Origin: Pseudoscleropodium purum
Taxonomy: Eukaryota; Streptophyta; Bryopsida; Hypnales; Brachytheciaceae
DNA: 64,000 nt
Assembly (NCBI GenBank): GCA_963969395.1
Contig: OZ017803.1
Coordinates: 15,066,001 to 15,130,000 of the forward strand
Direction of reading: 5' to 3'
Position numbers and translations under genes: made by a program. Below are positions 28,697 through 39,098 of the stretch, piece after piece. The first letter of the stretch is position 1. Every line of letters starts with the position of its first letter. A model generated the notes under the pieces. The model searched no databases. It worked only from the letters and a program-made list of their open reading frames with translations, and was not told where the DNA came from.

Positions 28697-29959
28697 TTAT
28701 TTGGAATCTGAATCGGACTCAAATTGTTGACCGCTGCCTCTTCTTTGTACTCTAATGAACGGACCACCTCCGTAGTTTCCGTGATATCCACTCGGTGTAC
28801 CTCCTTGTCCATAATTTGAACCTCCAAAAGTGGGAGGAGGAACCGGAGTAGTAGGCTCTGACCCTCTTTCATTTGAAACCCCGTAATAAGAGGCCCCATG
28901 ATGCCCGTATGAATCACTTCTAGTTGATCCCGGATAGTATTGGGCGCTTCCGTGAAGAGAGCAACTATACTGCAGGATTACATGGCTTCCTCCACTACCT
29001 TCAGAGTCCACTTGAGTGGGCACCGTATAATATGAACCAGATTCAGTAGGCCTACCATAGTGCATGTTGCCATCACTATCTGCTCCACTTTGAGAGCCAA
29101 TTTTAGGAGGAGTGCCATAACGAGAACCAACTGCACTTGAACCACCATAATGCATGGATCCATAGCTCCCTCTTCCACCTTCATATCTATTTTGAGGATC
29201 GTAACCAGAGTATGAACCACTTCTTCCTTGTTCAAATTCTCGCGTTCCATGTTCATGTCCGTAGGACCCACTATGCCTATCTTACCATCCACGATCTTGA
29301 AGGCTTCTGCGTGTTGCCTCTTGCATTTGTTGTTCGAATTCAATTCGTTCTCGTTCTTCTACCCGCTCGTGCCTAACTCCAAATGTGGCAGGCGCTTGCA
29401 TATCATCGTCATCATCGTCATCTGTCCACGCATCTTCAGCATCTCGAAGAACAACTGAAGGTTGTTGTAGATAATCTCGATTAGACCACTCTGGCATGCA
29501 ATCGCTTGCGCCCCTCCACTGTGTATATATAACGGCATCCGTGCGCGTATAGTTCTCCACATTGCGACCTGTAGCGGTACGCCAGTCCACGTCCTTGTGG
29601 AGTACAATCTCTACCCAAACCATTGCCATAACATTATAATTCATTATATTTGGTTTGGCACTTTTAATGCCAAGAACTCGATGCACTTGTGTGTATCGTT
29701 GTTTGAAGTGCTCACTTTGGCACGTAGACATTTGTCCTTCCTAACGTGGCGCTTGGTGCTCTACACATTCACGTCGCCAAAGTTTTTGAATGTGAGTCAT
29801 TTTCACATACTTCTTGCACATTGAGCAATCCCACACTCTTGTTGGTTCTTCTTCCCATCCCGGTTCACCCACACACAATGGATCGGCCCAAGCATCCCAA
29901 TTGAACAATTGGGGTCTTCCCTTTCGACTACTTTTTTTGGGTGTTCTATTTTTCGGCAT
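28697..29959 (-). pseudogene. Transposon-borne YVKM-motif protein with Gly/Ser/Tyr-rich tail
   Basis: ATG 29959 (MPKNRTPKKSS) opens a frame of about 421 codons ending TAA at 28697, broken only by TAG at 29741-29743 (codon 73) and TAA at 29282-29284. The N-terminus is basic. Residues 34-61 hold GWE...WDCSMCKKYVKMTHIQKLW, with C45, C48, H56, C65 and H68 as possible zinc ligands. A region ending IVLHKDVDW follows. Both regions match the N-terminal part of the gene at 33244. Next come an acidic run (seven Asp), a Glu/Arg/Gln helix and a tail of about 195 residues rich in GSY and GG. No known family was recognised; the aligned relative argues that it is a real coding sequence. Confidence 0.7.
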
Positions 29960-30183
29960 GATGAAGCCGAAGCAAAGAGAATGAAACAATTAGAAAGCTT
30001 AAGAACCAAAATTATGATTTAATTAATTAATTAAAATTTTACAAGCGTGAACTTTGTGAAAATTTGCAACAATGCCACAACAATCGTTCACTCAAAGCGG
30101 AAGGGGCGCGCAGAGCTTCCAATGCACTGGTCCGCCCACTCCAAAAGAGAACGATTGTTCGGAATGAGCCGTCCACCTCCCCA

Positions 30184-30191
30184 TATATATA
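30184..30191 (-). promoter_or_regulatory. TATA box of the YVKM/Gly-Tyr gene
   Basis: TATATATA lies at the gene-proximal edge of the 30195-30335 GC array, about 230 bp upstream of the ATG at 29959. This matches the layout of the other two genes of the block. Confidence 0.5.
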
Positions 30192-30194
30192 TGC

Positions 30195-30335
30195 GGGTAT
30201 CGGGGCGGACAGGGCGGACGGGTATTGGGGCGGACGGGGCGGTCAGGGTGGACAGGGCGGACTCCGGATCGGGCGAACAGGGCGGACAGGGCGAACAAGG
30301 CGGACGCCGGATCGGGCGGACAGGGCGGACGGCTC
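30195..30335. repeat. GGCGGACAGGGCGGAC array upstream of the 29959 gene
   Basis: About a dozen GCGGAC/GGCGAAC words run in one orientation, including two copies of CGGATCGGGCG. It ends at a TTAAACCCTAAACC telomere-like motif (30341-30354). Confidence 0.85.
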
Positions 30336-30402
30336 ATCTTAAACCCTAAACCTAATGAAGCAAATTGTTCTTGTTTCAAAATCTCACGATATAGATGTTT
30401 AA

Positions 30403-30600
30403 CCCGTAAAGTTCTTTTCACTAAAAACACTTCAAAACTGCCAATAGTAGTGCAAATATCAAGTCTTAGAAGAAAAATACTTTGGGGCATATGTAACCGT
30501 AGGATCTTGTAGTAAATTAGTTGGAAAAGATGTGGAAAAAATTTTAGACAAATCCACCATTTGGATTGTAAGATATTAGATATTGAATGTTTCATTTAAG
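30403..30600 (-). mobile_element. Truncated TTAA-site element
   Basis: TTAA (30399-30402) is followed by CCCGTAAAGTTCTTTTCACT. The sequence then matches the reverse complement of the 3' part of the elements at 52587-53496 and 60892-62297 (phrases near GATCTTGTAGTAAATTAG and TTGTAAGATATTAG). It stops near 30600, so most of the element is missing. Confidence 0.65.
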
Positions 30601-30807
30601 GGGGCTACTCAATTATGTCTGTTAATGAACAATTGGTAGGCTAACAAACCTAACTTAGTATGTATTTTAATATTTGTTGCAATTGTTTTAGGAATATTAT
30701 AACATAATACTATTATAATATTCTTATAAATGATATAGTACTAAATCATTTCAAAATCAACAACATTTGAACACAATTTGTCAATCTTGTCTTCCATATT
30801 CCTTTAA

Positions 30808-30850
<43 letters not shown>

Positions 30851-32765
30851 AAATATATTAGATAAATCAACATGAACAAATCAATGATTATATATTTCAT
30901 AAATCTATTCTTTATCAATCAAATAAGAGTGCATGTTCAAATATAGACAAAGATGGTTTCTCCATTTGTTCCCAAAAATTAAATAAACAAATAGAGAAAG
31001 ATATGAAGTGAATGTTACTTAGAGCATTGAAGGGAAAGAAATTGAAGTACTCAATTGCATTTTATTAAATTGGAAAATTGCATGTGGATGGCATGAATTA
31101 ATCTTCATAGATGCTAAACTCATACGAGTTGCATTTCAACATTTATGATTTATGCAATTGATTGAATTGAAAGCTCTTGTAATTACATTTTCAAATTTTC
31201 GATTCAATCATTCAAATTTACAAGAGTGATTTATGATAGATTTATAACTTTAAATGTGAAAGCATTCAATGCCTTTATGCGTTTGTTCATCAATATATTA
31301 ATTTTAGATAAATAATATATATTTTTTATAACATATGCATAAACCATTACACTAAAAAAAAAAAAAAAACTAAGAGCCAAGCCAAATAGGTTGGTCAAAT
31401 GAAGAGAACAAGAGAATAAGAGCTCTACAAGACAGAAAACAAAAGAAAATAAAGAAAATATCAAAAGGATTCAAAGGAAGGAACAAGATGCATTCTTGCA
31501 AGACCGTAGAATACATAATGATTTCAAAATCCAAACACAAATATATTTTCTATTTCAATGAGAGCCAAAAATGAACTACCTTGCTCTCAAAGATTGTACA
31601 ATGTACACATTATACAAAATGAACATATAACAGAAAGAATAGAAGACATCATTTATCATGATTGAAAACTGAAATGATTTTCTTTTTCTATGTAGAATAT
31701 TTTATGAAATGTAACAATGTATTTAATTATCATAGTAATTGGTAGAAATCTTTGTGCAATACATAGAAACATTTCATTCATGTGGAGTTTTTTTCATTTA
31801 TTTAGGATTAAAATTGAAGTATTATACTCTACAAAGTACAAACCAAAAACAATATCATATACCTAAGTTCAAAAGTTTGCAATTGTTTCGTGAATTCATT
31901 TTGAAAACTCAAACAAAGAAATATTTTATAATCAATATCTTGTTCATTTGAATCATTTCAAAAATTGAATTCCGAATTCAATTCCTATTTATAATAGAAA
32001 TTATATTTGTCATTTTTTTAGATCTATAAACAATGAACCCTCTTTTTTAAAATTAATATTTAAAAACATTTGAAATAAGAATATTGGAATTACCCTTCAA
32101 AATAAATATAGCACATGTATAAGTGTATAATGTATTCTACTCCACCAACTCAAGTAACGAATTTTTCTATGTTTTTAAAGAAAAATATAGCCATATATGA
32201 TTTGAAAGTTAAAACATTGATTCTTTTTCTTTGTTTTCATTTTTCAAATCTAATCAAAATTTCATTAAAAAATATGAAAGACTCGATGTTCATTTGAAGA
32301 TCGTGATGCACTTTTAATGAGAAATCACAACCTTTCATTAAATATCATGAGGTTGAAATCCATTAAACTGTTATTCTAATTATATATTGGGGCCTTTTTT
32401 TAAAATTTCATTTGCTTACAATGAAAAAGGAATTGATTATTTCTGCAAAACATTTGATTTTCTAATGAACTTTAAAAAAATCCCCACCATCTTCAGATCT
32501 TTCCAAAACCTATTTAGAGGGATAATATCAATAAATAATCCAAACATATTCAACTTAACCACATTCCCCTCATTCGTAAAACAATTTAGGGGAGAAAAGA
32601 AAAGGTTTAGGGTAATTAGGGTATAGGGTTTAGGGTTTACATTTAAAAAAAATTAAAAATGATAAATCAATTACATTGATCTTCATTTAGCAGTGATTAT
32701 TAAGCTATTTTATTTTTGAAATGTTACCGCTCTTTTTGAATAATAATGGCCTCATAGGATGCACC
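30601..32765. other. AT-rich spacer between the two divergent transposon genes
   Basis: There is no convincing gene. It holds a TA microsatellite (about 30811-30845), a poly-A run at 31355-31369 and, near 32605-32638, GGTTTAGGGT...TAGGGTTTAGGGTTTA. The last is telomere-like and in inverse orientation to the motif at 30341. Confidence 0.55.
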
Positions 32766-32776
32766 AATGGACAGCT

Positions 32777-33025
32777 GGGCGGACGCCATCGGCGGTCAGT
32801 GTTTAAGTGGGGCAGTCGGCGTGTCCAAAGTGTGGACGGCGTCGGAAGGCGGACAGTGCGGATAGTCTGGTCGGACGAGTCGGGCGGTCAGGGCGGTCGG
32901 ATGGGGCGACGGGGCGACGGGCGGACGGCGCGTCCGCTGCCGAAGCGGACGTCGTCGGTCCGCGCGGCGGACGCGACGTTCAGGGCCGCTTCGCGCCGTC
33001 CGGGGCAGGTCCGGCGGCGGACGGC
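32777..33025. repeat. GC-rich GGCGGACG array upstream of the 33244 gene
   Basis: The array consists of GGCGGACGG, GGGCGACGGG and CGGCGGACGC words with a strong GC contrast to the flanks. It sits upstream of its gene just as the arrays at 27590-28100 and 30195-30335 do. Confidence 0.85.
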
Positions 33026-33031
33026 TATAAG
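33026..33031 (+). promoter_or_regulatory. TATA box of the YVKM/RING gene
   Basis: TATAAG follows GGCGGACGGC at the inner edge of the array, 218 bp upstream of ATG 33244. It is nearly the same context and distance as for the kinase-like gene. Confidence 0.6.
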
Positions 33032-33243
33032 GGTAGAGTGACTTTCATTTCTTCTCACTTCAATTCTCCTTCGGTGCCAAGTTGGATGTGCTACTATTGC
33101 TTTATGCGCTAGTTGCTCCTACGGGGTGGAGAGTTAGGGTCCTCTATCTTTTGTTACTGTGTTGCGGTTGATGCCATCACTTTTGACTATCACGTGAGAT
33201 TTTTTTATTCACTTCAATTGGTTATTGAATCCAATTGACAATC

Positions 33244-35067
33244 ATGAACGGCGAAGGTGATCGAAATATGGATGGGGTGACTCTGGGAAGCGAAGCGAAG
33301 AAAAAGAGCAAAGTGAAGGGGGCTACGCATGACCTTCGGCTTGACATTTTAAATGACCCTACAATTAAAACAGAGAGCGGGTGGGAAGATGAAGATGCGG
33401 AGTATTGGACATCAAAAATGTGCAGGACCTATGTTAAAATGTACCACATTGGCAAGTTGTGGCCTCAGGAGTCGCACAAGAGTCATACACGGGATTTTTG
33501 TTGTAAACCATGGACTTGCAACAACAAACATTTTGTCAATCGATCTGAGGAGGTGTGGCGTGTTCTATTCGGAAACAAGCGCAGAAGCAAAGGCTATATT
33601 AATTATAGCGTGGTGTGTATGGTTTACACGGAACTTATATTAGAGCGCAAAATCGATTGGAGCACGTTTCCGACGACAACAGCTTGCCCACTTCTACTTG
33701 AAGCTAATCAAAAGGACATTCCCGACTTGTACAATTCAGAGGGAGAAACAGAAAAAGTATTAAAAAATACTATTGAGGTGAAAACGGATGGTGTGGAGAA
33801 AGCCTCAAATGTTGAAGAATTACGGTTTGTACAATCTCCAACAAAAGCAATCAATGAAAGCTCTTCGAAAAATGTGGGGAAAGATGTGGAGAAAGATGTA
33901 GAGGCGCAGGAGGGTGAAGTCTTTTCCACAGCTCCAACGCGTTTGACGTTTACACCAAATGTTGCGGCACAAACGCAAACGGAGTTTGTAAACAAAGACA
34001 AGGTTTGCACGGAACGCGGGGAAACTTCAAAAAGTAAAGTAGACGAAGTCTTGGCGGAGAAAGTGGCAAAGGCTAATGCTACAATTGATAGTCTGATAGC
34101 CAACAATTGTTTTGATAGTTTGGTCTACAAATCTCCGCCTGTGCATCAAGGCGTTGAATCTAGTCCAACGTTAAGTTTAGAAGACAAAGTACATACGTCT
34201 CGTGGACAAGGCATGACGATTGATAATATATCCTCATTATGGAGTTCCGAGCGTAAAAGGCGGGCGGAGGAGTTTCCGTTTACAACGGCATTGCCAAGTC
34301 CTCTACATCGAACCTTGCAAGACATGTCCAATCCAAAACAGTTGAAAAATCTTTTGAAGCTCTCGGTTCAGTTTGCTAACCTTCATGAAGAAATAGGTGG
34401 ATCGTCTAACCCCGATGATGGTGCTACTGCTGTTCCAGTGAGTCCACTTGCAGATCCAAAGAATGTTGCACATATACTTGATACAGCTTTCAAGATGACG
34501 ATGTCAGCTGAATTTTTAGCGAAAGTTGCTCCGACTTTTATGAATTTGGCCAAGGAGTTTTCTTTCATGGCACTAAAGATGTTGAAAGGTGCTATAGCAT
34601 TTCAGAATCTCACGAAGACTTTCGGACCACTTTTCGAAGAAAGAGATGTTCACATACTACAATTGGTGGAATATGAGAAGAAAATTGTTGACCTTAGAGG
34701 AGTGGAAGCAAGGTGCAAAGTGTTGGAGTTGAAATTAAAGACTTCGGAGAGTGAGGTTGAACATTTAAATCAACAATCATCGAGGCAAATGGAGGAGTTG
34801 ATGAAGATGCGTAAACGGATTGCAGAATTGCAAGGGACCTCCAAAAATTCAAGTGAGGTTGCAATCTCACCAATGATTGTACTCGGAGACAGTCAAGAGA
34901 CTCAAGAGAGTGAAGATAAGTTCTCTCTTCCTTTTGATAAGGTCGAAGTAAGCGACAACCCTGCCATTGTGAATGTACAAGAAAATCACGATATGAGCAT
35001 GTTAAAAGCAACACAACAACCATCAATGGAAAAGCTTTCATCCGTTTACGTGAATGCAGAGACGTAA
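33244..35067 (+). CDS. Transposon-borne YVKM-motif protein, N-terminal 607 residues
   Basis: ATG 33244 is the first ATG of the frame. The N-terminus is basic (EAKKKSKVKG). Residues 46-73, GWEDEDAEYWTSKMCRTYVKMYHIGKLW, and about 110-139, to LERKIDW, align with the gene at 28697-29959. The first cysteine of that relative's C-x2-C is Ser here. A long polar, Ser/Thr/Glu-rich middle follows, then a predicted helical part with a coiled coil (EVEHLNQQSSRQMEELMKMR, near 34755-34815). The frame ends at TAA 35065-35067, but the same frame continues without a break to 36642, so this stop is probably a single nonsense change in a 1131-residue protein. No known family was recognised. Confidence 0.7.
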   Translation: MNGEGDRNMDGVTLGSEAKKKSKVKGATHDLRLDILNDPTIKTESGWEDEDAEYWTSKMCRTYVKMYHIGKLWPQESHKSHTRDFCCKPWTCNNKHFVNRSEEVWRVLFGNKRRSKGYINYSVVCMVYTELILERKIDWSTFPTTTACPLLLEANQKDIPDLYNSEGETEKVLKNTIEVKTDGVEKASNVEELRFVQSPTKAINESSSKNVGKDVEKDVEAQEGEVFSTAPTRLTFTPNVAAQTQTEFVNKDKVCTERGETSKSKVDEVLAEKVAKANATIDSLIANNCFDSLVYKSPPVHQGVESSPTLSLEDKVHTSRGQGMTIDNISSLWSSERKRRAEEFPFTTALPSPLHRTLQDMSNPKQLKNLLKLSVQFANLHEEIGGSSNPDDGATAVPVSPLADPKNVAHILDTAFKMTMSAEFLAKVAPTFMNLAKEFSFMALKMLKGAIAFQNLTKTFGPLFEERDVHILQLVEYEKKIVDLRGVEARCKVLELKLKTSESEVEHLNQQSSRQMEELMKMRKRIAELQGTSKNSSEVAISPMIVLGDSQETQESEDKFSLPFDKVEVSDNPAIVNVQENHDMSMLKATQQPSMEKLSSVYVNAET

Positions 35068-36642
35068 ACGGAGAGTTGTGACTTTGAAGAGTTGAAGCAT
35101 AAATTAGAGGAGGCAATTGAAGCAAAAGGAATCGTTAAATCCAAATTGAATCGATTGCAATTGTGCTTGGATTTGAAGAAGTTTATGCCATCTAGCGGCT
35201 TGGAGTCTCGATGGTTAGCATGGGTACAAAGACTCCAAGACAGACCCTCTGTAGTATCTCGAGCAATGGCAGGTCTTCAAACATTGGCAATGGAGTCGAA
35301 TGAAAATTGCGATGCCATTCAAAGCTCTTTGAGTTGGTTCAAGACTATGTTTGACCAATATCCTTCAAAGGGATATACGGAGATCACATGTTGGGGAGAC
35401 ATGGATGCCATGTTTGAGCAGTTAAACCACACAAAGAAGGACCAAGCTCCACCCATCAATTGGACCTTGGAAGTAGAGGAAGGATGGGTCCCTTACAACA
35501 CACTTTCAGCACACATCAATGTGAAAAACAAGCGAGTGGTGCATGCTTGTGATCCAGCCTCTCCAATCTTGGATGGTTGTTATAGCCTTTGTCAAGGCCT
35601 CTTCGGACCGGAAGGTGCGGTAACCATGGGCCAATGTCGCCACACTTTCCATGTCACTTGCATTGTGAAAGCATCACTCATTCGTTCGGTGTGTGCCGAG
35701 TGTCGTAGTCCATTGAGTGCTAGGTTCTACAAAATGTTTGGTATCTTGGAAGCTATGCCTCCAGGCCACGAGTACAATCGTTGGAATCTTCCTCTTGATC
35801 AAGCGCCGTACAAATTCCAAAATTATCAACATTGGGGAAATCTAATCCGATGGAATGCAAATGAACAAAGGCATGATTTGTACGAGGAATCTCAGCAACC
35901 ATTGGATTGGGATGTGTGGATGACTCACAATAGAGAGGTGGAATTGCGGGCTCGAGGAATCGTAGATGACGCGGCCCGTGAAATGTTTTGTCGCAACATG
36001 GGGGGACATTGGAGCTTGCAACACGAAAAGTTCTTTTGTTTTCCAGATAAAAAAGTGGAGAGAGGACCAGAAGACAGTTGGGTGGAGGTAAACCATGGAA
36101 AAGAGTTCGATGAGCAGTATAAGGCATACGACCACACCCTCGTAGGTAGGGCCCTTCTATTGTCGAAGTTGGAAAAGGTTGCAAAAGTTCGTGCTGTCTA
36201 CGATACAAATAGACTAACAAGCACAGGACATTCATCTGTAGATGTGGCAGCAGCATTTGATAGGCGCATTGGCGATATTATAGGGCATTGGAAGGCTTTC
36301 CTATTGGATGGAGACTGCCTCACAGTATGGCAAGGGAAAGGAGATGATGAAGTTGTTCAAGCGATGGTAGATCATGTGGAGAGCAACTTGAGAACCTTGA
36401 AGGCAGACGAAGTCGATTTATCACTGAAAAGAAAACAAAAAAAGAAACGTGAGGAGGACGATGACTTCTCTCCGGAAACCAAGAAACAATTTCATAAGGT
36501 GGACATCGAAGTTCAATTTGGAAGGCGAATAGTCCGTCCAAGTCAACAACGGTCAACTCGTCAATCATCTGCTAAACTCCTCAGTACAACAGATTTTCCT
36601 TTTGTTTTGGAAGAAGGTAGTGGTCCATCCGGTGGAAAGTAG
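35068..36642 (+). CDS. Transposon-borne RING-H2 protein, C-terminal 524 residues of the same frame
   Basis: This is in frame with the preceding 607 codons across one TAA; an independent start could be the ATG at 35188. Counting from 35068, residues 171-212 form a RING-H2-like pattern: C171-x3-C175-x14-C190-x-H192-x2-H195-x2-C198-x10-C209-x2-C212. RING domains usually act as E3 ubiquitin ligases. Here the catalytic role is inferred, not shown. Downstream is a Trp-rich region (NRWNLPLDQAPYKF, DWDVWM, GGHWSLQHEKFFCFPDK) with no family assigned. Near the C-terminus LKRKQKKKREEDDD and a second basic KK element look like a nuclear localisation signal. It ends at TAG 36640-36642. Confidence 0.7.
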   Translation, partial: TESCDFEELKHKLEEAIEAKGIVKSKLNRLQLCLDLKKFMPSSGLESRWLAWVQRLQDRPSVVSRAMAGLQTLAMESNENCDAIQSSLSWFKTMFDQYPSKGYTEITCWGDMDAMFEQLNHTKKDQAPPINWTLEVEEGWVPYNTLSAHINVKNKRVVHACDPASPILDGCYSLCQGLFGPEGAVTMGQCRHTFHVTCIVKASLIRSVCAECRSPLSARFYKMFGILEAMPPGHEYNRWNLPLDQAPYKFQNYQHWGNLIRWNANEQRHDLYEESQQPLDWDVWMTHNREVELRARGIVDDAAREMFCRNMGGHWSLQHEKFFCFPDKKVERGPEDSWVEVNHGKEFDEQYKAYDHTLVGRALLLSKLEKVAKVRAVYDTNRLTSTGHSSVDVAAAFDRRIGDIIGHWKAFLLDGDCLTVWQGKGDDEVVQAMVDHVESNLRTLKADEVDLSLKRKQKKKREEDDDFSPETKKQFHKVDIEVQFGRRIVRPSQQRSTRQSSAKLLSTTDFPFVLEEGSGPSGGK

Positions 36643-36942
36643 GATTTGAGGAGAATTTTGTTTTTAAAAACAATGGTCCTTTCATTGTTTAAAAACAAAA
36701 AAAAATGTGAAAGATTTAGATCTTAAAAAGATCGTATAGGATTCAATAGTGATATTAGAACTATGTTTTCATGTATTTTGTTTATACATATATATTTATA
36801 TATAAAGATGCTATATTTTCATTTGCGTATAAAAATATTTTTATATGTACATCTTAGTTTACGTGGATGCATTCATTTTTGATTGTGTAACATTCAAATT
36901 ACATAACAATATAAAATTTTCTAATGACTAATGGCAATGCGA
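36643..36942. other. 3' region of the RING gene
   Basis: AT-rich sequence containing a short GTCCTTTCATTGTTTAAAAACAAAA stretch and TATATA runs. It is probably untranslated sequence before the terminal GC array. No gene was seen. Confidence 0.5.
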
Positions 36943-37069
36943 AGTCCGCCCCGTCCGCCCCGCCCCACGCGTCCACCTTCCGACGGCGGGAGGGACGCTG
37001 CGTCCGCTAGCGTCCTTGCGTCCAGACGTCCGGAAAACGGACGCTATTTTGGGACGGACGTTGAGATTC
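36943..37069. repeat. GC-rich CGTCC array, right end
   Basis: A run of GTCCGCCCCGTCC, GACGTCCGG and GGGACGGACG motifs lies immediately inside the right inverted end GTCAACCTTG, mirroring the left end at 25386-25550. Confidence 0.8.
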
Positions 37070-39085
37070 GTCAACCTTGCTAGCTACAAGACCTCTTGAG
37101 GTAAGGTGATATAGAGTTTGATAGTTCAAATGTCCTATTCTTTGGTGCCAAAGATGTATATCGTCTTCAGAGATTCTTATGTGTTGATGAACTGCAATAG
37201 GAGTTGAATCTGAGGCAAACGTCGATGTTGAGTTGGATTGTGAATTTGGTGCTATTGATACTAATCTTGAGTTCAGTGTCATATTGGTTGATGTGGGATT
37301 GATCTGTGTAGCTTGAAGAATTGCCAATTGTATTGATTGTGGATTTCTGGATGTTTTAACTATGCGGTATAGGTTGTTTTGCGGGTCTCTAATTCCTTGC
37401 AGGAAAACTTTGTCTTGACTATTTTGTTGTAAATGAGACAACATTGTGCTTTAAAACGGACTTTATAACCTATGTCAGTGAGTTTTCTTACAGAGAGAAG
37501 GTTGGTTTTCACTCTAGGTACATAAAGGGCATGATGTATATCTTTTATTTCTCCTAAGGAAATGATGCTTACAGTTCCTTATCCTGCTACTGGTATGACT
37601 TGCCCTTTTGTGGACTTGATACTGGGAACACTAGACGTGCTAATGTTGCTAAGAAGTTGAGAGTTTCCAGTAACATGTGAAGAAGCACCTGAATCTAAAA
37701 ACCAATTGTCTTTGGTAGCTATAGCTATCACACATGCGTTTACAACTTTGGTGGGTGGTTAGATGTTGTCATCATTGTGGAAAGCGTCGATGCAGTTTTG
37801 GAGATGCGGCTTCGTGTTATCATCGTCTAGGGTGATTACTTCATGGTCTTGGATTTCGGTAACATGCACTTGTTGTGGTCGATTGGGTTGCATATTGGCT
37901 AGCTACAACTACATGGCTCTAATTCATTCTTCAAGTGTAATCCTTGTACAGTCTCGTACGAAGTGTCTAGGTTTGTCGCATTTGTAGCAATATATTTGCT
38001 TTCAATTGTCGTTCCGTTGAGGTTGAGCATCGGCGCGTTGAATAATTAGTCCTATGTGGTCGCCGTAGTTTGGCCTGCCGTAGGTCAATCTGCCGCGGAC
38101 TGGAGCTTAATGCCCTCTAGACGTTCCTTTGTTATGTCATATCAGGTTCACCTCTACTGCTTCGTCATGTTGTTTGTTGAGATTGCAATTGAGCTCCTCT
38201 TGTAGGAGAAAACCTTCTAGTTCTGGAAAAAAAAGAATGCGTTCCCTACCTTTTTGTACTTACTTGAATGTTGACCAACTTTTGGGCAAACTGTTGAGAA
38301 TGAGGTCCATTAGATTCTCATCAAGAATGTGAACTCCTAACTAAGCGAGTTGTGTAACTATCAAGTTAATTTCTTGTAGATACTCTCCTATCGCTCTACC
38401 TTCTGCTAGTTTAATGGAATATATCTGTTCTTTGAATGATAGACATCTAGACAAGCTACGAACATCACACATGGATCTAAAACATTGCCATATCAGTTTT
38501 GAGTCTATAAGATGTATGACACTAAGTAGAATGGAGTCTCGTACCAGTGAAGTAATAATCCTGCCTACTCGAAAGAGAAGCTTTGTTTCTCTCCTTGCAT
38601 CTATGTTGACTACAGGTTTAACTAGTGTGTGTGATGTGATTGTTGGTGCGTTTATTGCATTGTTGGTATTGAGGGGCACTGTTGGGGAGTCTAATGTTGT
38701 GGGTTGACTTGTATCTATGTTGTTCGTTGATGTTGTAGCTCCTCCGGTGGTGCTAGACGTGGTCTCAATGTGGACTCCTATCGGCTCAATAACTAAATTA
38801 GGTTTGACAAACCTCCATAAGCCTTCTTGCATGAGTAGCATCTTCACCTTGTAACTCCAAAGAATGTAGTTTGTGGGTCCTACAAGTTTCATGGACTCCG
38901 GAATGTCTCTTATGCTAGGATCTATTGCGGTGAGAGTAGAGGACAGAAGACTATGCTTGACTGATCGACTACAGTAGTGGCGCCACCTATGGCGCAGTGT
39001 TGCTTCTAGGTCTAGTGTTACACTAGCACTAACTGATCAAGTGTGTGTGACTACTTGAGCAATATGATCTCATTAACTGTGGCTA

Positions 39086-39098
39086 AGCTTTGATACCA
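39086..39098 (-). other. Primer-binding site of the copia element
   Basis: TGGTATCAAAGC directly follows the LTR end ACCAACA. It matches, with one change, the usual initiator-Met tRNA complement TGGTATCAGAGC of plant copia elements. Confidence 0.8.

Larger units (their letters stand above)
25376..37079. mobile_element. Large transposon-like block with GGACGG arrays and three genes
   Basis: CAAGGTTGAC at 25376-25385 faces its complement GTCAACCTTG at 37070-37079. Just inside each end is a GGACG/CGTCC-rich array. Three long frames lie within (25898-27391 minus, 28697-29959 minus, 33244-36642 plus), each headed by a further GC array. The right end interrupts a copia pol region. No matching target duplication was found: the flanks read TCCTGGAT and CTAGCTAC. 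The block could therefore be one 11.7-kb element, or two related elements lying head to head that have lost their inner ends. No transposase was recognised. The ends resemble those of the hAT-like MITE at 13650. Confidence 0.5.

Noticed and set aside
30047..30595. Overlapping frames of 92-167 codons
   Set aside because: They read through the GGACGG array and a truncated TTAA element; composition-driven.
30811..30845. TA repeat as a possible origin or regulatory site
   Set aside because: A plain microsatellite; nothing links it to a function.
32721..33112. Plus-strand frames of 101-106 codons upstream of the RING gene
   Set aside because: Products of the GC array; they end before the real gene and show no motif.
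33708..36568. Minus-strand frames up to 167 codons inside the YVKM/RING gene
   Set aside because: Antisense shadows of the long plus-strand frame; no motifs.
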